A DNA stretch of 64,000 nt, from the NCBI RefSeq assembly GCF_004216955.1, contig NZ_SGXL01000001.1:1-64000 (forward strand). The letters are read 5' to 3'. Origin of the DNA: Fictibacillus sp. BK138. Its GTDB lineage: Bacteria > Bacillota > Bacilli > Bacillales > Fictibacillaceae. Positions 31,075 through 41,404 of this stretch are shown piece after piece. Numbering within the stretch: position 1 is the stretch's first letter; every line of letters starts with the position of its first letter. The position numbers and the translations under genes are program-made. A model generated the notes under the pieces. That model was not told the origin of the DNA. It made no database searches and worked only from the letters and a program-made list of their open reading frames with translations.

Positions 31075-33048
31075 ATGCCAAAGTTTTTGTTAAAACGGTG
31101 GCATGGTTATCCCGTCATCGCCTTATTCGTTACTTCTGTTGTGCTGGTCAGCATCATCACATATTTCCAATGGATGATCGGAATGGCAGGCTTTGTGTTA
31201 TTAGGCGGCTTATTTTATTATGCCATGAAAGCCGAAGCAAGTTTTCAGGAGGAACTAGGTGACTATATTTCTACGCTTTCGCATCGCTTAAAGAAAGTGG
31301 GCGAAGAAGCATTGATGGAAATGCCGATCGGGATTATTTTGTATGATGAGGATTTCAAGATTGAGTGGGCCAATCCGTATATGGGCGCATTGATTGAAGA
31401 AGAATCCTTTATCGGGCATTCTCTAAACCATGTTTCAGAAGAACTTATTCCTTATTTGAAAAGTGATGCTAAGGAAGAAGTTATAAAGATTAATACACAT
31501 AAATTCCAAGTGAATTTTAAGAAGGAAGACCGGCTTCTGTACTTTTTTGACGTAACCGAGCAGCTTGATCTTGAGCGTTTATATGATGAAGAACAAACGG
31601 TTATGGCGATTATCTATCTAGATAACTATGATGAAGTCACACAAGGGCTGGACGATCAATTCCGTTCGACGATCAACTCAAAAGTAACATCTGTCCTAAA
31701 TGCGTGGGCGAACGACAATGGTATCTTCCTTAAACGAACGTCTTCAGAGCGTTTTTTAGCTGTTTTTAACCAGCGCATTTTATATGAATTAGAAAAGAAT
31801 AAGTTTAGTGTTCTAGATGAAGTCAGAGAATCAACGGCAAAGCAGAATGTTTCTCTTACGTTGAGTATCGGTGTCGCAGCCGGAACTTCTTCGCTGCCTG
31901 AACTCGGCCAGCTTTCCCAATCCAGTCTTGATCTTGCTCTCGGACGCGGAGGCGACCAGGTTGCCATCAAGCAGACGAACGGAAAAGTGCGTTTCTACGG
32001 CGGTAAAACGAATCCTGTAGAAAAACGGACTCGTGTACGTGCTAGGGTTATCTCACATGCACTGAGCGAACTTGTAGCTGACAGCGATAAGGTGATGATC
32101 ATGGGGCATAAGAACCCGGATATGGATTCTATCGGGTCTGCTATCGGTATTTTAAAAGTAGCTCAAGTCAACGGAAAAGACGGTTATGTTGTGCTGGATC
32201 AATCAGATATCGATATTGGTGTTCAGCGACTTATGGATGAGATCAAAGAAACCGAATCCGTGTGGAAGTTCTTTATTACGCCTGAAGAGGCATTAGAGAT
32301 TGCTTCAAGGGATACCCTTCTTGTTGTCGTCGATACACACAAGCCATCGATGGTTATTGAAGAGAAACTCTTAACCAAGCTCGACCATGTTGTTGTGATC
32401 GACCATCACCGCCGTGGTGAAGAGTTTATTAAAGACCCTGTACTCGTTTATATGGAGCCTTATGCATCTTCTACCGCAGAGCTTGTAACAGAGCTTTTAG
32501 AATATCAGCCTAAGAGGCTGAAAATGCGTATGCTTGAGGCGACGGCTCTTCTTGCAGGGATTATTGTAGATACGAAGAGTTTTACCCTTAGAACCGGTTC
32601 TCGTACGTTTGATGCTGCTTCTTATTTAAGGGCGCACGGTGCGGATACGATTCTTGTTCAAAAGTTTTTAAAAGAAGATTTAAATACGTACACAAGACGC
32701 TCAAAGCTGATCGAGAGTGCTGAAGTTTATAAAAAAGGTATTGTTATCGCGAAAAGTACACATGAGGATGCTTATAATCAGGTAGTTATCGCACAGGCCG
32801 CTGATATTTTATTATCGATGAACGGTATTCAGGCGTCCTTTGTTATTTCAAACCGCATTGATGGCAAGGTAAGCATCAGTGCACGCTCACTTGGGGATAT
32901 CAACGTGCAGATGATCATGGAACGATTAGAAGGCGGAGGCCATCTGACAAATGCCGCCTGCCAGATCGAAAACAGCACGATTGACGAAGCTGAAAGACAT
33001 TTAAAGCAGATCATTGATGAGTATATCGAAGGGGGAGAAGAGGAATGA
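31075..33048 (+). CDS. gdpP: Cyclic-di-AMP phosphodiesterase GdpP
   Basis: GdpP hydrolyses the second messenger c-di-AMP, affecting potassium balance, cell wall stress and beta-lactam tolerance. The 657 residues have two N-terminal membrane segments (about 10-50), a PAS-like domain (about 80-165), a degenerate GGDEF domain (about 170-305) and a DHH/DHHA1 phosphodiesterase domain ([16 protein letters not shown] near 343, VVDTHKPSM near 420, VIDHHRRGE near 443). The stop overlaps the rplI start (ATGA). Confidence 0.95.
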   Translation: MPKFLLKRWHGYPVIALFVTSVVLVSIITYFQWMIGMAGFVLLGGLFYYAMKAEASFQEELGDYISTLSHRLKKVGEEALMEMPIGIILYDEDFKIEWANPYMGALIEEESFIGHSLNHVSEELIPYLKSDAKEEVIKINTHKFQVNFKKEDRLLYFFDVTEQLDLERLYDEEQTVMAIIYLDNYDEVTQGLDDQFRSTINSKVTSVLNAWANDNGIFLKRTSSERFLAVFNQRILYELEKNKFSVLDEVRESTAKQNVSLTLSIGVAAGTSSLPELGQLSQSSLDLALGRGGDQVAIKQTNGKVRFYGGKTNPVEKRTRVRARVISHALSELVADSDKVMIMGHKNPDMDSIGSAIGILKVAQVNGKDGYVVLDQSDIDIGVQRLMDEIKETESVWKFFITPEEALEIASRDTLLVVVDTHKPSMVIEEKLLTKLDHVVVIDHHRRGEEFIKDPVLVYMEPYASSTAELVTELLEYQPKRLKMRMLEATALLAGIIVDTKSFTLRTGSRTFDAASYLRAHGADTILVQKFLKEDLNTYTRRSKLIESAEVYKKGIVIAKSTHEDAYNQVVIAQAADILLSMNGIQASFVISNRIDGKVSISARSLGDINVQMIMERLEGGGHLTNAACQIENSTIDEAERHLKQIIDEYIEGGEEE

Positions 33049-33488
33049 AAGTAATTTTTCTTCAAGATGTAAAAGGCAAAGGTAAAAAAGGCGAAGTAAA
33101 GAACGTTTCTGAGGGGTACGCACGCAACTTTCTTTTTCCTAAAAACTTAGCTTCTGAAGCAACTGCAGGTGCGATGGCAGCACTTCAAGGTCAGCAGAAG
33201 AGCGAAGAGAAAAAGCAGCAGGCACAGCTGGAAGAAGCCGAGGCACTTAAAGCGAAGCTAGCTGAAATGACCATCACGATTAAAACAAAAACGGGTGAAG
33301 GCGGCCGAGTATTTGGTTCTGTCACAAGCAAACAGATTGCTGATGGACTAAAGGAACAAGGCATTAAAATCGACAAGCGTAAAATCGAGCTTGCTGATCC
33401 GATTAAATCACTAGGCTACACGAATGTACCTATCAAGATTCACTCGCAGGTAACAGGAACAGTGAAGGTACACGTAACGGAAGAATAA
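33045..33488 (+). CDS. rplI: 50S ribosomal protein L9
   Basis: L9 is a 147-residue two-domain ribosomal protein: an N-terminal rRNA-binding domain ([33 protein letters not shown]), a central helix rich in Gln, Lys and Glu, and a C-terminal domain ([19 protein letters not shown]). Its start codon overlaps the gdpP stop, so the two are translationally coupled. Confidence 0.97.
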   Translation: MKVIFLQDVKGKGKKGEVKNVSEGYARNFLFPKNLASEATAGAMAALQGQQKSEEKKQQAQLEEAEALKAKLAEMTITIKTKTGEGGRVFGSVTSKQIADGLKEQGIKIDKRKIELADPIKSLGYTNVPIKIHSQVTGTVKVHVTEE

Positions 33489-33492
33489 AAAA

Positions 33493-33515
33493 GCCGGGCT
33501 TTCCCGGTTTTTTCG
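33493..33515 (+). terminator. Terminator after rplI
   Basis: GCCGGG and CCCGGT pair around a short loop and are followed by TTTTTT, directly after the rplI stop. Confidence 0.8.
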
Positions 33516-33586
33516 GTGTTTATAAATAAGCTTTTTTCTAAACGAATCTTGCTTAACTTTTTTTGTTGAGTACGCTTCTTAGACCT

Positions 33587-33774
33587 TGATTGGAGCGCAA
33601 GGTGCGAGACTCCTCGAAAATGACAAATCACATTTTCTTCGTGCGATGTAACGCTGCCGAAGCCTTCCTTGTCCTGCGGGATCAGCGGGACAGGTGAGAC
33701 CACGGCAGGCTTGATGAGCCTAGGGGGCTCACCGCACGCCCCGCGGAAAGGGAGCACCTGGAGCGGAAATCAAC
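33587..33774 (+). repeat. Dispersed GC-rich structured repeat, copy R7, with internal insertion
   Basis: The longest copy, between rplI and dnaB. It matches the family except for about 61 extra bases (33615-33675) placed within the usual GACTCCTGCGGG segment and flanked by TCCT on both sides. The inner hairpin keeps AGGCT with AGCCT. The left end has lost the first GT of GTTGATT. Confidence 0.85.
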
Positions 33775-33835
33775 ATCTTCTTATAGCAGCAGTGTAAACG
33801 AAAACGATAAAAAATGAGGAGAGGAGGAAAATAGA

Positions 33836-35200
33836 ATGAGTGATTTGTTTGCTGATCGCATACCGCCGCAGAATATTGAAGCGGAACAGGCGGTGCTTGG
33901 CGCTATCTTTCTGGAGCCGGAAGCTTTGATTACTGCTTCAGAAATTTTGCTGCCCGAAGATTTTTACCGAGCGACACATCAAAGAATATATCGTGTCATG
34001 CTGGATTTAAACGCAAAAGGTGAACCGGTAGACCTCATTACCGTAACTTCTGAGCTTGCCGATAATAATCAGCTGGATGAAGTAGGCGGTTTATCCTTTT
34101 TAACGGAACTTGCCGACAGTGCTCCTACAGCAGCAAACATTGAGTACTACAGCAAAATTGTAGAAGAGAAGTCACTGCTGCGCCGTTTGATTCGAACTGC
34201 TACTGACATTACAGCGAACAGTTATGCCCGTGAAGAAGAAGTAGAAGCGATCTTGAATGAAGCTGAGAAATCTATTCTAGAGGTGGCGAACCGAAAGAAT
34301 ACGAGCGCGTTTACTCAGATCAAGGATGTTTTAGTACATGCCTATGACAACATTGAAGCTCTTCATAACCGTAAAGGGGATATCACTGGGGTTCCGACAG
34401 GCTTTAATGATCTGGACAGGATGACAGCTGGTTTCCAGAGAAACGATCTGATTATCGTAGCCGCACGTCCTTCCGTTGGTAAAACGGCATTTGCCTTGAA
34501 CATAGCTCAAAATGTTGCTACTAAAACGGAAGAAAACGTTGCGATATTTAGTCTCGAGATGGGTGCTGAGCAGCTTGTCATGCGTATGCTTTGTGCGGAA
34601 GGAAATATCGATGCACAGCGTCTGCGTACAGGTGCACTGATTCCGGAGGATTGGCAGAAGCTTACGATGGCGATGGGAAGTCTTTCAGCGGCTGGTATCT
34701 ATATCGACGATACGCCGGGGATCAGAATCAATGACATCCGTGCAAAATGCCGCCGCTTAAAGCAGGAAAAAGGCTTAGGTATGATTCTTATCGATTACTT
34801 GCAGCTTATTATGGGGAGCGGGAAATCGGGTGAGAACCGTCAGCAGGAAGTTTCTGAGATCTCCCGTTCATTAAAAGCTCTTGCACGTGAGCTGGAAGTG
34901 CCTGTTATCGCATTGTCTCAGCTATCCCGTGGTGTTGAATCCCGTCAGGACAAGCGTCCGATGATGTCTGATATTCGTGAATCAGGTTCCATTGAGCAGG
35001 ATGCCGATATCGTAGCCTTCCTGTACCGTGATGATTATTATGATAAAGAATCCGAGAGCAAGAACATTATTGAAATCATTATTGCGAAGCAGCGTAATGG
35101 TCCTACTGGAACCGTAGAGCTAGCATTCGTAAAAGAATATAATAAATTCGTTAACCTGGACAGGCGGCACGATGAGAGTGCCATACCGCCTGGCGCATAA
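33836..35200 (+). CDS. dnaB: Replicative DNA helicase
   Basis: The hexameric 5'-3' helicase unwinds DNA ahead of the replisome (named DnaC in Bacillus subtilis). The 454 residues have an N-terminal scaffold domain (IPPQNIEAEQAVLGAIFLEP) and a RecA-like C-terminal domain with Walker A ARPSVGKTAFALN near 212, Walker B GMILIDYLQL near 320 and the conserved RGVESRQDKRPMMSDIRESG block. A GAGGAGG site precedes the ATG. Confidence 0.97.
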   Translation: MSDLFADRIPPQNIEAEQAVLGAIFLEPEALITASEILLPEDFYRATHQRIYRVMLDLNAKGEPVDLITVTSELADNNQLDEVGGLSFLTELADSAPTAANIEYYSKIVEEKSLLRRLIRTATDITANSYAREEEVEAILNEAEKSILEVANRKNTSAFTQIKDVLVHAYDNIEALHNRKGDITGVPTGFNDLDRMTAGFQRNDLIIVAARPSVGKTAFALNIAQNVATKTEENVAIFSLEMGAEQLVMRMLCAEGNIDAQRLRTGALIPEDWQKLTMAMGSLSAAGIYIDDTPGIRINDIRAKCRRLKQEKGLGMILIDYLQLIMGSGKSGENRQQEVSEISRSLKALARELEVPVIALSQLSRGVESRQDKRPMMSDIRESGSIEQDADIVAFLYRDDYYDKESESKNIIEIIIAKQRNGPTGTVELAFVKEYNKFVNLDRRHDESAIPPGA

Positions 35201-35201
35201 A

Positions 35202-35232
35202 GAAAGCAGCTGGATTTTAGTCCAGCTGCTTT
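35202..35232. terminator. Bidirectional terminator between dnaB and UPF0158 gene
   Basis: AAAGCAGCTGGA pairs perfectly with TCCAGCTGCTTT around a six-base loop. On the minus strand its stem contains the last codons and stop of the UPF0158 gene. Confidence 0.85.
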
Positions 35233-35621
35233 TCCAATTCTATAATCTGTTTTTCGGAAAGCCAACTTTCGATGCGGCTTTTTACTTTTTCTTTTTGAAA
35301 GGCATGCCATTTTTCCGTTAAATTTAGTTGCTCGATTGTTTCATTAAAACGTTCAAATGGATTATTTTCATTAAGTGCATGCAACAATTCATTATGCTGA
35401 TTTTGATTTTCAAATTCGACCATCCAGCTAAAGGACTCAACGTTCATCACTTTTGGGATCTCAATAAAACGTTCTGGTTCATCAACATCTAAAAACTCGA
35501 GATTAGGCAATCCTCCTGGTTCAATCGCATCAAGAAGAATAACTTGTTCATTTTTATCCAAATAATATATGTGGTTAGCCGCGTTATCCATGTAAGCAAC
35601 CATTAATTTTTCAATAAACAA
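35217..35621 (-). CDS. UPF0158 family protein
   Basis: The roughly 134-residue acidic protein has the UPF0158 layout: a strand-rich N-terminus, the central FIEIPKVMNVESFSWMVEF block, and the signature LLHALNENNPFERFNETIEQ near 85, followed by a helical end. No biochemical function is known for the family. The TTG at 35621 has AGGAGG eight bases upstream and is preferred to the TTG at 35642, which precedes that site. It is convergent with dnaB. Confidence 0.75.
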   Translation of the reverse strand: MFIEKLMVAYMDNAANHIYYLDKNEQVILLDAIEPGGLPNLEFLDVDEPERFIEIPKVMNVESFSWMVEFENQNQHNELLHALNENNPFERFNETIEQLNLTEKWHAFQKEKVKSRIESWLSEKQIIELEKQLD

Positions 35622-35701
35622 AGAATCATACCTCCTAAACAAGGTGAATACTACAGGATACGTTAGAGTTTTTAATCTTTTGACTATGGGAATGTAAAAT
35701 T

Positions 35702-35743
35702 TTTACGAACAAATATATAAATTATTGATTTAATGTTCGTGTT
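35702..35743. promoter_or_regulatory. PurR operator (inverted PurBoxes) upstream of purA
   Basis: ACGAACA (from 35705) and its inverse TGTTCGT (to 35740) are perfect inverted 7-mers. The central CGAAC and GTTCG are 24 nt apart, the geometry of Bacillus PurBox pairs (AWWWCCGAACWWT). They lie just upstream of the purA promoter, so adenine-responsive repression by PurR is likely. Confidence 0.7.
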
Positions 35744-35748
35744 TTTCG

Positions 35749-35777
35749 TTGACTTTCGCAAAAGATATTGCTAAACT
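35749..35777 (+). promoter_or_regulatory. purA promoter
   Basis: TTGACT (35749) and TAAACT (35772) are separated by 17 nt, with the start of purA 63 nt downstream of the -10 box. Confidence 0.75.
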
Positions 35778-35821
35778 AAGCATGGTTTTCAAGATTAGGC
35801 GATAATATCGCCAGTCGTTAA

Positions 35822-37126
<1,305 letters not shown>

Positions 37127-37140
37127 ATAAATTATTTATT

Positions 37141-37175
37141 GAAGGCTCCTTGTTCGCAAGGAGCTTCTTTTTTTG
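37141..37175 (+). terminator. Terminator after purA
   Basis: GCTCCTTG pairs with CAAGGAGC around TTCG, with flanking GAAG/CTTC, followed by a T tract. Confidence 0.88.
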
Positions 37176-37260
37176 TTTAACAGAGGCATTTTTCTTTGTG
37201 AATGTATATACGGAAAGGATAATTTTAGATAATGACCTTGTGGAGAGGACACTGGAAATT

Positions 37261-37348
37261 AATCGCACGATAAATAGGAAAATCGCACGTTAATCCCGTT
37301 TATTCTCACGTTAAATCCAATAATCACACGTTATTTTCAATAAACACG
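37261..37348. repeat. Degenerate tandem repeats with a period near 20 nt
   Basis: Five spaced copies of a core like TCRCACGTTAA have CACG at 37266, 37286, 37307, 37327 and 37345 (steps 20, 21, 20, 18). Flanks between cores are AT-rich and only loosely similar. They lie in the purA-tRNA gap. The remaining sequence up to the tRNA promoter holds a small hairpin (GCTGTTTT with AAAACAGC, 37397-37418) and no gene. Confidence 0.6.
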
Positions 37349-37457
37349 ATTTTCGACATTATGCGGTAAATAGACATTAAATAGTGATTCCCTATAGCTG
37401 TTTTTTTATAAAAACAGCAACCTTAAAAGTTTTTATGAAAAATAAAACAAAAACATA

Positions 37458-37486
37458 TTGTCAAACCCTCAATATCGTGATAAAGT
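37458..37486 (+). promoter_or_regulatory. tRNA operon promoter
   Basis: TTGTCA (37458) and TAAAGT (37481) are 17 nt apart. Transcription from here would give a leader of about 155 nt before tRNA-Lys. Confidence 0.6.
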
Positions 37487-37523
37487 AACACTTGTCGTGA
37501 AAAAACGACATCGTTTGTTTTTG

Positions 37524-37545
37524 AGCAAGAGCCATTAGCTCAGTC
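37524..37545 (+). pseudogene. Partial copy of the tRNA-Lys 5' end
   Basis: The 22 bases here are identical to 37644-37665, which covers five bases of leader plus the acceptor and D-arm start of tRNA-Lys (GAGCCATTAGCTCAGTC). Similarity fades afterwards (ACGAGCATT versus GGTAGAGCATC) and there is no anticodon or T arm. It is a truncated duplicate or an evolved leader element, not a functional tRNA. Confidence 0.7.
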
Positions 37546-37648
37546 ACGAGCATTACAACGTGATTGAACTACGAGTTGTCTCGACGGATACCCATACATA
37601 TCTTACTTTTAGAGGAAGATACAGGGTACCGATAGACACCATTAGCAA

Positions 37649-37724
37649 GAGCCATTAGCTCAGTCGGTAGAGCATCTGACTTTTAATCAGAGGGTCGAAG
37701 GTTCGAGTCCTTCATGGCTCACCA
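37649..37724 (+). tRNA. tRNA-Lys (anticodon TTT)
   Basis: A full cloverleaf: acceptor GAGCCAT/ATGGCTC, anticodon loop CTTTTAA, T loop GTTCGAGTC, and an encoded CCA end. Confidence 0.97.
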
Positions 37725-37739
37725 CTTTTTTCAAAAAGT

Positions 37740-37814
37740 GGCCCGTTGGTCAAGCGGTTAAGACACCGCCCTTTCACGGCGGTAACACGGGTTCGAATCC
37801 CGTACGGGTCACCA
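37740..37814 (+). tRNA. tRNA-Glu (anticodon TTC)
   Basis: Acceptor GGCCCGT/ACGGGTC (one G-T), anticodon stem CCGCC/GGCGG with loop CTTTCAC, and encoded CCA. Confidence 0.96.
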
Positions 37815-37845
37815 TTTTTTATATAAATATTTTTCAGCTTCAAAT

Positions 37846-37921
37846 GGACTCGTGGTGTAGTGGTTAACATGCCTGCCTGTCACGCAGGAGATCGCCGGTT
37901 CGACCCCGGTCGGGTCCGCCA
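37846..37921 (+). tRNA. tRNA-Asp (anticodon GTC)
   Basis: Acceptor GGACTCG/CGGGTCC, anticodon stem CTGCC... with loop CTGTCAC, T loop GTTCGACCC, discriminator G and encoded CCA. Confidence 0.96.
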
Positions 37922-37966
37922 TTTTATTTTCACAGTAATTAAATAGAATCCAAAATTTCTATTTTT

Positions 37967-38042
<76 letters not shown>

Positions 38043-38074
38043 TTTTACTTTTACTTTATATCCTAAATCATGCG

Positions 38075-38102
38075 GCATGCCTTTAGAGGCATGCTTTTTT
38101 TA
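38075..38102 (+). terminator. Terminator of the tRNA cluster
   Basis: GCATGCCT pairs with AGGCATGC around a four-base loop, followed by TTTTTTTA. Confidence 0.88.
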
Positions 38103-38229
38103 TATACTAAAGCTTGTTTGAAAAGCATACATATGAAACAGGACTTTTTCTTTTATCAACAGGGTTAGACACGTATTGCTTCGAATATAGTGTTATCAAA
38201 CTGGGATGAGGAAGGCAGATGATCATTCA

Positions 38230-38805
38230 ATGGAATTCCAATGGGTATTGTATTTAATCGCAAGTTATCTTGTCGGTGGTTTGATGACAGGATTCCTGGT
38301 AGCAAAGGTATTAAGAGGGCACGATCTAAGAGTGATGGGAAGCGGCAATATAGGTGCAAGAAATGCTGGCCGTGTTCTTGGACCATCTGGTTTCGTGCTT
38401 ACATTAGCCGGTGACATTCTTAAGGCGGCTGCGGTAGTTTGGGCAGGGATTGAATTAGGTTTTCCATCCCATATTCAGCTGCTAGGGTTTTTAGCAGTAA
38501 TTATAGGACACCTGTATCCAATATTCCTTAGATTTAAAGGGGGAAAAGGAGTAGCTTCGTTTATAGGAGGATTGCTGGTTTTTAATTGGCTTTCTGCCGT
38601 ACTGGTGGGCGCTGCGTTCCTGCTTTTCTATTCCATAAAAAGAAGTCTTACAGTAGCGGGTCTTTTCGCATTTGCACTTGCTCCGTTTTTTTATTGGCTG
38701 TTAGAAAAGCAATGGCTGGAAACACTTATCCTCATTCCAATCAGTCTATTAGTTGTATATGTACAAAAGGATGATATTAAAGATCGGCTCATGTTAAGAG
38801 AATAA
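38230..38805 (+). CDS. plsY: Glycerol-3-phosphate acyltransferase PlsY-like
   Basis: PlsY transfers the acyl group of acyl-phosphate to glycerol-3-phosphate, starting phospholipid synthesis at the membrane. This 191-residue protein has the membrane segments and motifs of the family: SGNIGARNAGRVLG near 38 and FKGGKGVASFIGG near 95, where the family usually has GSGN(P/I)G and KGGKGVAT. I chose the ATG at 38230 to match the family start; an ATG at 38206 would add eight residues. Whether it is the only PlsY of the cell or a paralog cannot be told here. Confidence 0.82.
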   Translation: MEFQWVLYLIASYLVGGLMTGFLVAKVLRGHDLRVMGSGNIGARNAGRVLGPSGFVLTLAGDILKAAAVVWAGIELGFPSHIQLLGFLAVIIGHLYPIFLRFKGGKGVASFIGGLLVFNWLSAVLVGAAFLLFYSIKRSLTVAGLFAFALAPFFYWLLEKQWLETLILIPISLLVVYVQKDDIKDRLMLRE

Positions 38806-38816
38806 ATAAAATAGTT

Positions 38817-38855
38817 GAGAGCAATAGGAGAAAATTACTATTGCTCTCTTTTTTT
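38817..38855 (+). terminator. Terminator after the plsY-like gene
   Basis: GAGAGCAATAG pairs perfectly with CTATTGCTCTC around a ten-base loop, followed by TTTTTTT. Confidence 0.88.
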
Positions 38856-39045
38856 AATCAAATTGTTTACCCGATTTCCCCCTTCCTGAAACATCCGGTT
38901 TTTTACAGTTGCATTACAAAATCCGCGAAATTCTGACAAATGGAATTTCATTATGATAGGATACAAAAGGGATTAAGGAGAATTTTGTCATAGGACAATA
39001 GACTTAGCTGAGATATAGCAGAGGATCTTTAGGGGGAACGAAAAG

Positions 39046-40497
39046 GTGCAAAATCGAAAAACCACTGAAAGATTTATAAAAAAGACAATGCCATTTTTTG
39101 TGGCGGTTATCCTATTACTAACAACTTTTACGATGAATTCATCGGTAATATATGCACATCATGACGATAACCAATTAATCAAGACCGTTTTTCATGTCTA
39201 TGTAGATGGGAAGAAAATCGGTACAGTTCGTGAAAAAAGCGTCGTGGATCGCGCAGTCGAACAATACATTCAAAATGCAAAAGGCAAAAAAGGAGATTTT
39301 GCTTTTACATTAAACGAATCTATTGAACTGAAGCCAGAAAAGATGTTCAGACCACAGTTTGATAATGAAGCTGTAAGAGAAGCGTTATCGAAAACGCTGT
39401 CAGTTTCATTAGAAGCTTACCGTCTCGTGATAGATGGACAAACTGTAGCTTATGTATCCAGTGAGAAAGAAGCAGAAGATATTCTACTTAAAATGAAGCT
39501 GGAACATGTTTCAAAAGAGGAACTGGACGCAATTGAAAAAAATAAAGCTGAAGATAAGGAAGTTGAAATTCCTGAACTGCAGCCAGGTGAAAGTAAAGTA
39601 ATTGATATAGACTTTTCATCGCCGATTTTAGTTAGAAAAGCACAAACCTCTTTAAGTGAATTGGTTTCAGTTGATGAAGCAATTTCTCGTATTAAGGAAG
39701 GTACGCTTCAGAAAAAGGACCATATCATCCAAGAAGGCGAAACGGTAGAATCCATTACGGAAAAGTATCACCTTACAATGGATCAGTTTTTTACGTTGAA
39801 CCCGCGTCTTGTATTGGCTCCTGTTATCCGTATCGGAGAGAAAGTAACGGTTACAGAGAAGAAACCTTTTACACAAGTACTTGTATATGAAGCAACTCGA
39901 ACTCAAAATGAGATCCCTTTTAAAATAGAAAAACAAGATGATAGTACGCTTGAAAAAGGCGAAACGAAAACCGTTCAAAAAGGTCAAAAAGGATTAGAGG
40001 ATATTACGTATACCGTTAGAAAAACGAACGGTAAAACGCTTCAAAAAGATATTTTGAACCAAGAACAAGTGAAGGCGCCGGTAACAGAGATTCAAAAGAT
40101 CGGAACGAAAGTAATTCCTTCTAAAGGAACAGGACAGCTTTCGTGGCCAGCTGTTGGAGGTTACATCTCCAGTCATATGGGCTCACGCTGGGGACGCCAG
40201 CATAAAGGAATGGATATTGCCCGCCCTTCAAACCGTTCTATTCTTGCAGCAGACAACGGAACCGTTGCGTTTGCAGGATGGGATGGAGATTACGGAAACA
40301 AAATCATCATCAACCATAACAATGGGATGAGAACTGTCTATGCACATTTAAACTCCCTTTCTGTTTCAACCGGGGATGTTGTGCAAAAAGGGTCTAAGAT
40401 TGGTGTTATGGGAACAACAGGCCAGTCAACAGGTGTTCATCTGCACTTTGAGGTATACAAAAACGGAGTGCTGCAAAACCCTGAAGACTATCTGTAA
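39046..40497 (+). CDS. Secreted M23 peptidase with LysM and G5 domains
   Basis: A cell-wall enzyme of 483 residues. It has an N-terminal signal/anchor segment (about 14-36), a long linker region, a LysM domain (about 227-272, IIQEGETVESITEKYHLTMD), a G5 domain (about 275-350) and a C-terminal M23 metallopeptidase (about 370-483) with zinc ligands in HKGMDIA and HLHFE. M23 enzymes cut peptidoglycan cross-bridges. It lies directly upstream of walRK, the regulator of wall hydrolases. GTG start behind a GGGGG-type site. Confidence 0.9.
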   Translation: MQNRKTTERFIKKTMPFFVAVILLLTTFTMNSSVIYAHHDDNQLIKTVFHVYVDGKKIGTVREKSVVDRAVEQYIQNAKGKKGDFAFTLNESIELKPEKMFRPQFDNEAVREALSKTLSVSLEAYRLVIDGQTVAYVSSEKEAEDILLKMKLEHVSKEELDAIEKNKAEDKEVEIPELQPGESKVIDIDFSSPILVRKAQTSLSELVSVDEAISRIKEGTLQKKDHIIQEGETVESITEKYHLTMDQFFTLNPRLVLAPVIRIGEKVTVTEKKPFTQVLVYEATRTQNEIPFKIEKQDDSTLEKGETKTVQKGQKGLEDITYTVRKTNGKTLQKDILNQEQVKAPVTEIQKIGTKVIPSKGTGQLSWPAVGGYISSHMGSRWGRQHKGMDIARPSNRSILAADNGTVAFAGWDGDYGNKIIINHNNGMRTVYAHLNSLSVSTGDVVQKGSKIGVMGTTGQSTGVHLHFEVYKNGVLQNPEDYL

Positions 40498-40510
40498 AAT
40501 AAGCGCAATG

Positions 40511-40546
40511 CCTCCTGGGAAAGATTTTTTTCCTGGGAGGTTTTTC
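40511..40546 (+). terminator. Terminator after the M23 peptidase gene
   Basis: CCTCCTGGGAA pairs with TTCCTGGGAGG through two central G-T pairs, followed by TTTTTC. Confidence 0.75.
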
Positions 40547-40694
40547 TTATTTGAATTTAAAGGTTTTCCCGGTATTATGGAGAAAGTTTCACTTATGATA
40601 AAATAGTAGAGATATAGCATTTTACACGATACTAAAATTCAAAATTCATTCAGGCTTTCATTAAAATAGAGTTTCCGAAAAAAGGAGCGTTCCC

Positions 40695-41399
40695 ATGGAT
40701 AAGAAAATTCTCGTTGTGGATGATGAAAAACCAATTGCAGATATTCTGCAGTTTAATCTTGAAAAAGAAGGCTTCACGGTTATGTGTGCATACGATGGCA
40801 TCAATGCGCTGGAAAAGGTTGAAAAAGAGAAGCCAGACATGATTCTGCTCGATATCATGCTTCCCTTGAAAGATGGTATGGAAGTATGCCGTGAGATACG
40901 CAAAAAATATGATATGCCGATCATCATGCTGACTGCTAAAGATTCGGAAATTGATAAGGTCCTTGGACTTGAGCTGGGTGCAGACGATTACGTGACGAAG
41001 CCATTTAGTACAAGAGAGCTGATCGCACGCGTTAAAGCGAATCTGCGCCGCCATCAGCAGGAGTCTGAGCGCGAGGTAGATGAGAACAACGAAATTACCA
41101 TTGGTTCTCTTACGATTCATCCTGACGCTTATATTGTTACAAAGCGCGGGGAAACGATCGAACTGACACATCGGGAGTTTGAACTGCTTCATTATTTAGC
41201 TAAACATATCGGACAAGTAATGACCCGAGAACATTTGCTGCAGACCGTTTGGGGCTATGATTACTTCGGTGATGTCCGTACAGTCGACGTTACGGTTAGA
41301 CGTTTGCGTGAAAAAGTGGAAGATAATCCGAGTCATCCTTTATGGATCATTACTAGACGCGGAGTGGGGTATTACCTAAGAAATCCTGACCAGGAGTAA
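40695..41399 (+). CDS. walR: Essential two-component response regulator WalR
   Basis: WalR controls peptidoglycan hydrolase genes. The 234 residues have a receiver domain with phospho-acceptor Asp53 ([11 protein letters not shown]) and acidic pair Asp9-Asp10, and an OmpR/PhoB winged-helix DNA-binding domain (about 130-232, [31 protein letters not shown]). AAAAAAGGAG precedes the ATG. It heads the five-gene walR-K-H-I-J operon. Confidence 0.97.
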   Translation: MDKKILVVDDEKPIADILQFNLEKEGFTVMCAYDGINALEKVEKEKPDMILLDIMLPLKDGMEVCREIRKKYDMPIIMLTAKDSEIDKVLGLELGADDYVTKPFSTRELIARVKANLRRHQQESEREVDENNEITIGSLTIHPDAYIVTKRGETIELTHREFELLHYLAKHIGQVMTREHLLQTVWGYDYFGDVRTVDVTVRRLREKVEDNPSHPLWIITRRGVGYYLRNPDQE

Positions 41400-41404
41400 T
41401 CATC

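Noticed and set aside
33440-33757. Minus-strand frame of about 105 codons between rplI and dnaB
   Set aside because: It covers repeat R7, its insertion and the rplI terminator.
37261-37348. CRISPR array
   Set aside because: The repeats are about 10 bp and degenerate, the period of 20 bp is too short for repeat plus spacer, and no cas genes are in the window.
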